Assembly (NCBI GenBank): GCA_038255255.1
Contig: JBBSLL010000003.1
Span: 62,001-126,000 of the forward strand
DNA: 64,000 bases
DNA from: JBBQNY01 sp038255255
GTDB lineage: Bacteria > Pseudomonadota > Gammaproteobacteria > Xanthomonadales > Ahniellaceae
Reading direction: 5' to 3'
In this document: positions 61,635 through 64,000 of the stretch, one piece after another
How the letters are laid out: each line of letters starts with the position of its first letter
Numbering within the stretch: the stretch's first letter is position 1
Program-made: the position numbers and the translations under genes
The notes under the pieces: model-generated
Told to the model about the DNA's origin: nothing
Database searches by the model: none
What the model saw: the letters and a program-made list of their open reading frames with translations, nothing else

Positions 61635-63326
61635 ATGGCTGCACGCGGCTCTAACGCCGGATGGTACGTGGCACCCGCTGGAATCGCGGCGATCATGCTG
61701 CTGGCACTCGGATCACTCGCGTGGACAGCGGCGCAGGGCAGCGAGGGACTCTGGCTGCACGTGGCGCGATACGTTTTGCCCCAAGCCGGTGCCAACACGC
61801 TGGCGCTACTCGCAGGCGTCGCTGCAATCGTCATTACGCTCGGCACGGCCTGCGCGTGGCTCGTCAGCGCCTATGAATTTCCGGCCCGCCGTCTGCTCGC
61901 GATCGCGCTGGTGCTGCCGCTCGCAATACCGTCATACATCGTCGCCTTCGCATATCTCGATCTGCTGCACCCGCTCGGCCCGCTCCAGTCGATGCTGCGC
62001 ACCGTGACGGCCACGGGTGCTCCGCAGGCGATGGGTTGGCCCGATCCGCGCACGCTGCCGGCGTTGATCGTGCTGATGGGCCTCGTGTTGTATCCGTACG
62101 TGTACCTGACGGCGCGCGCCCTGTTCGTGTTCCAGGCGGCGAACCTTATCGACGCTGCACGCTCCCTGGGAGCGTCGAGGCGCTCGCTGTTCCTGCGCGT
62201 GGCGCTGCCGCTCGCCCGGCCCGCAATCGCAATCGGCACGGCGCTGGCGCTGCTCGAAGTACTGGGCGACATTGGCGCTTCGAAGTTCCTCGGCGTGCAC
62301 ACGCTCACGGTTGCCATCTACGACACCTGGACCACGCGCAGCGATTTGCCGGGAGCTGCGCAGATTGCCTGCGCAATGCTGGTCCTGGTGCTCGCGGCGA
62401 TGATGCTCGAGCGATACGGTCGCCGCCGCAAACGATTCACCACCCGGCAGGGGCCACGCAGACTCCAGCCACAACGCCTGTCGGGCGCACGCGCGGCACT
62501 TGCGACAGCGTTCTGCGCACTGCCCGCGCTGCTGGGCTTCCTGGTTCCGACAGCTTTCCTGCTCGCCAAGGCATGGCAGCGCGTCGCGGACAGCGGTTGG
62601 TCCGCGCAGCTGCTCAATGTCGCGTGGGACACGCTGCGCCTCGCTGCCCTGACCACTCTCGTGGTCGTGGGTGCGGGGCTCCTCGTGCTCGCCGCCGTGC
62701 GTCTGGCCCAGATGCGCCGGCGCGAGCGCCTGGCGACCCTGGCGTTGCGCATCGGTACGCTGGGCTACGCACTGCCGGGCACGGTGATGGCGATCGCGTT
62801 GCTGAGTCCGATGATGTGGTTCGATACGGGCCTGGCCGCCGTATCGTCACTGTTCGCGGTGGAGCCGCGCATCTGGCTGATGGGATCCATGTCCGCACTG
62901 GTGCTCGCGCTCGCGCTGCGCTTTCTCGCCCTTGCCGCGGGGAGCATTGAGACCGGGCTGGCGCGCATCCCGGTTTCCCTGGACGAAGCCGCCCGGGGAC
63001 TCGGCGCGCAGCCCGCCAGCATGCTGGGTCGCGTGCACCTGCCGCTGCTGCGTCCTGCGCTGGCCACCGGTGCACTGGTGGTATTCGTGGACGTCATGAA
63101 GGAGCTGCCCGTCACGCTGATGCTGCGCCCGATCGGATTCGAATCGCTGGCAACGCTTCTGTATGCCGAAGCAGCGCGTGGAACTTACGAGGACGGCGCG
63201 GTGGCGGCGTTGCTGATCGTGCTGGTCAGTCTCGTGCCCGTTGCGTTGCTGGGTCGTTACGGTTTCCGCGAGGATCGCGAGACCGCAGGTCTCGACCCGC
63301 GCATGGCTCCGGGAGTCCACGCATGA
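61635..63326 (+). CDS. Ferric-iron ABC transporter permease (FbpB-type)
   Basis: A 563-residue inner-membrane protein with about 12 hydrophobic helices and two copies of the permease domain. Each has the EAA-loop: DAARSLGASRRSLFLRVALPLARPAI near residue 175 and DEAARGLGAQPASMLGRVHLPLLRPAL near 455. The fused double-permease form is typical of Fe3+ importers. It starts 16 bases after the binding-protein gene and overlaps the ATPase gene by 4 bases. Confidence 0.93.
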   Translation: MAARGSNAGWYVAPAGIAAIMLLALGSLAWTAAQGSEGLWLHVARYVLPQAGANTLALLAGVAAIVITLGTACAWLVSAYEFPARRLLAIALVLPLAIPSYIVAFAYLDLLHPLGPLQSMLRTVTATGAPQAMGWPDPRTLPALIVLMGLVLYPYVYLTARALFVFQAANLIDAARSLGASRRSLFLRVALPLARPAIAIGTALALLEVLGDIGASKFLGVHTLTVAIYDTWTTRSDLPGAAQIACAMLVLVLAAMMLERYGRRRKRFTTRQGPRRLQPQRLSGARAALATAFCALPALLGFLVPTAFLLAKAWQRVADSGWSAQLLNVAWDTLRLAALTTLVVVGAGLLVLAAVRLAQMRRRERLATLALRIGTLGYALPGTVMAIALLSPMMWFDTGLAAVSSLFAVEPRIWLMGSMSALVLALALRFLALAAGSIETGLARIPVSLDEAARGLGAQPASMLGRVHLPLLRPALATGALVVFVDVMKELPVTLMLRPIGFESLATLLYAEAARGTYEDGAVAALLIVLVSLVPVALLGRYGFREDRETAGLDPRMAPGVHA

Positions 63327-64000
63327 GCGCGACGCTCACGATCGAATCGATACACGTCGACTATCCGGCAGGCAAAGGCGTCTCCAGGGTGGTCGATGGC
63401 CTGTCGCTGACATTGGCGCCTGGCGAGATCGGCTGCCTGCTCGGCGCGTCCGGCTGCGGCAAGACCACCGTGCTGCGCGCCATTGCCGGCTTCGAACCGC
63501 TCGCCGGCGGTCGCATTGCGCTCGACGCGCTCGAAGTCGCCGGGCCCGGCGTCGACCTTCCCGCGGAATCGCGTCGGGTCGGCATGATGTTCCAGGATTA
63601 CGCGCTTTTCCCCCACTTGGACGCCGCGCGCAACGTAGGGTTCGGCCTGTTTCGATCGACGCGCGAAGCACAAGCACGGCGCGTGCGCGAAATGCTCGAC
63701 TTCGTGGGGCTGGCGGGTTCGTCTGCCGCCTATCCACACGAACTTTCGGGCGGACAACAGCAGCGCGTCGCATTGGCACGCGCCCTCGCCCCTGGCCCCG
63801 CCGTGCTGCTGCTCGACGAACCGCTGTCTGGCCTGGACGCCGTCACCCGCCAGCGGCTGATGCACGATCTTCGAGGTCTGCTGAAGTCATCCGGAACCAC
63901 TGTCCTCATGGTTACGCATGACCAGGACGAGGCTTTCGCCATCGCCGATCGCATCGGCGTGATGAGCGAGGGCCGGATTGCACAGTGGGCGGATGCCAAG
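63323..64000 (+). CDS. Ferric-iron ABC transporter ATPase (FbpC-type), 5' part
   Basis: The first 226 residues of an ABC ATPase; the gene leaves the window before its end. Walker A GASGCGKTT, Q-loop MMFQDYALFPH, signature LSGGQQQRVALARAL, Walker B VLLLDEPLSGLD and the switch His in MVTHDQDEA are all intact. A regulatory C-terminal domain normally follows outside the window. It overlaps the permease stop by 4 bases and completes the iron-uptake operon. Confidence 0.93.
   Translation, partial: MSATLTIESIHVDYPAGKGVSRVVDGLSLTLAPGEIGCLLGASGCGKTTVLRAIAGFEPLAGGRIALDALEVAGPGVDLPAESRRVGMMFQDYALFPHLDAARNVGFGLFRSTREAQARRVREMLDFVGLAGSSAAYPHELSGGQQQRVALARALAPGPAVLLLDEPLSGLDAVTRQRLMHDLRGLLKSSGTTVLMVTHDQDEAFAIADRIGVMSEGRIAQWADAK

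Noticed and set aside
1..64000. tRNA, rRNA, CRISPR, insertion sequences or prophage genes
   Set aside because: No cloverleaf, regularly spaced repeats, transposase or phage structural genes were recognised on either strand.

Overview
The window is about 64 kb of GC-rich (roughly two-thirds G+C), densely coded chromosomal DNA from a gammaproteobacterium. The gene order rpoE-rseA-rseB-degQ-lepA-lepB-DUF4845-rnc-era-recO, the nagZ-hpt-methylthioinosine phosphorylase trio, the secreted subtilisins and the many peptidases fit the Xanthomonadales (Lysobacterales) or a close relative. No species can be named from the sequence alone. I see no tRNA, rRNA, CRISPR array, insertion sequence, phage gene or origin, and no gene-free stretch longer than 300 bases.

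Layout. 1-5.1 kb: a four-gene DNA-repair cassette (beta-lactamase-fold exonuclease, ATP-dependent ligase, Lhr-type helicase, PdeM phosphoesterase). 5.1-9.2 kb: cold-shock protein, purine and cell-wall salvage genes with 4-base overlaps, and rlmD. 9.4-10.2 kb: a receiver-Hpt signalling protein whose end overlaps recO. 10.1-19.5 kb: the envelope-stress sigma factor block, with a good sigma-E-type promoter in front of rpoE, running into protein-export, translation and RNA-processing genes. 19.6-31.5 kb: metabolism and peptide use (fatty-acid oxidation, M3 and M14 peptidases, a rhomboid, a POT peptide transporter) plus small accessory genes. 31.5-38.2 kb: a compact signalling cassette (secreted protein, FHA-GAF protein, Ser/Thr kinase with periplasmic TPRs, soluble histidine kinase, NarL-type regulator). 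38.4-48.1 kb: two paralogous secreted subtilisins with SLH-like C-termini flanking a GST, the ABC-F protein Uup, a 35-residue lysine-rich protein and SelO. 48.2-59.6 kb: a nine-gene one-direction locus (TldD, TldE, DUF4159, MoxR, DUF58, BatA-like, two large membrane proteins, a small membrane protein). 59.8-64 kb: an alkyladenine DNA glycosylase and a Fur-controlled ferric-iron ABC importer whose ATPase gene runs off the window.

How it fits together. The organism appears built to digest external protein and import peptides (subtilisins, M3 and M14 enzymes, POT transporter), with envelope quality control under sigma-E (DegQ, RseA/RseB, LepB). The least explained parts are the MoxR/TldD/TldE locus, in which TldD and the DUF4159 protein carry twin-arginine-type leaders while TldE has none, and the kinase-FHA-histidine kinase-regulator cassette. 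A similar upstream sequence (ATAGGGA..AATC.CCC) sits about 100-120 bases before the start codons of both subtilisin genes and, more weakly and inverted, before an orphan 72-residue gene; it is a candidate shared regulatory site.
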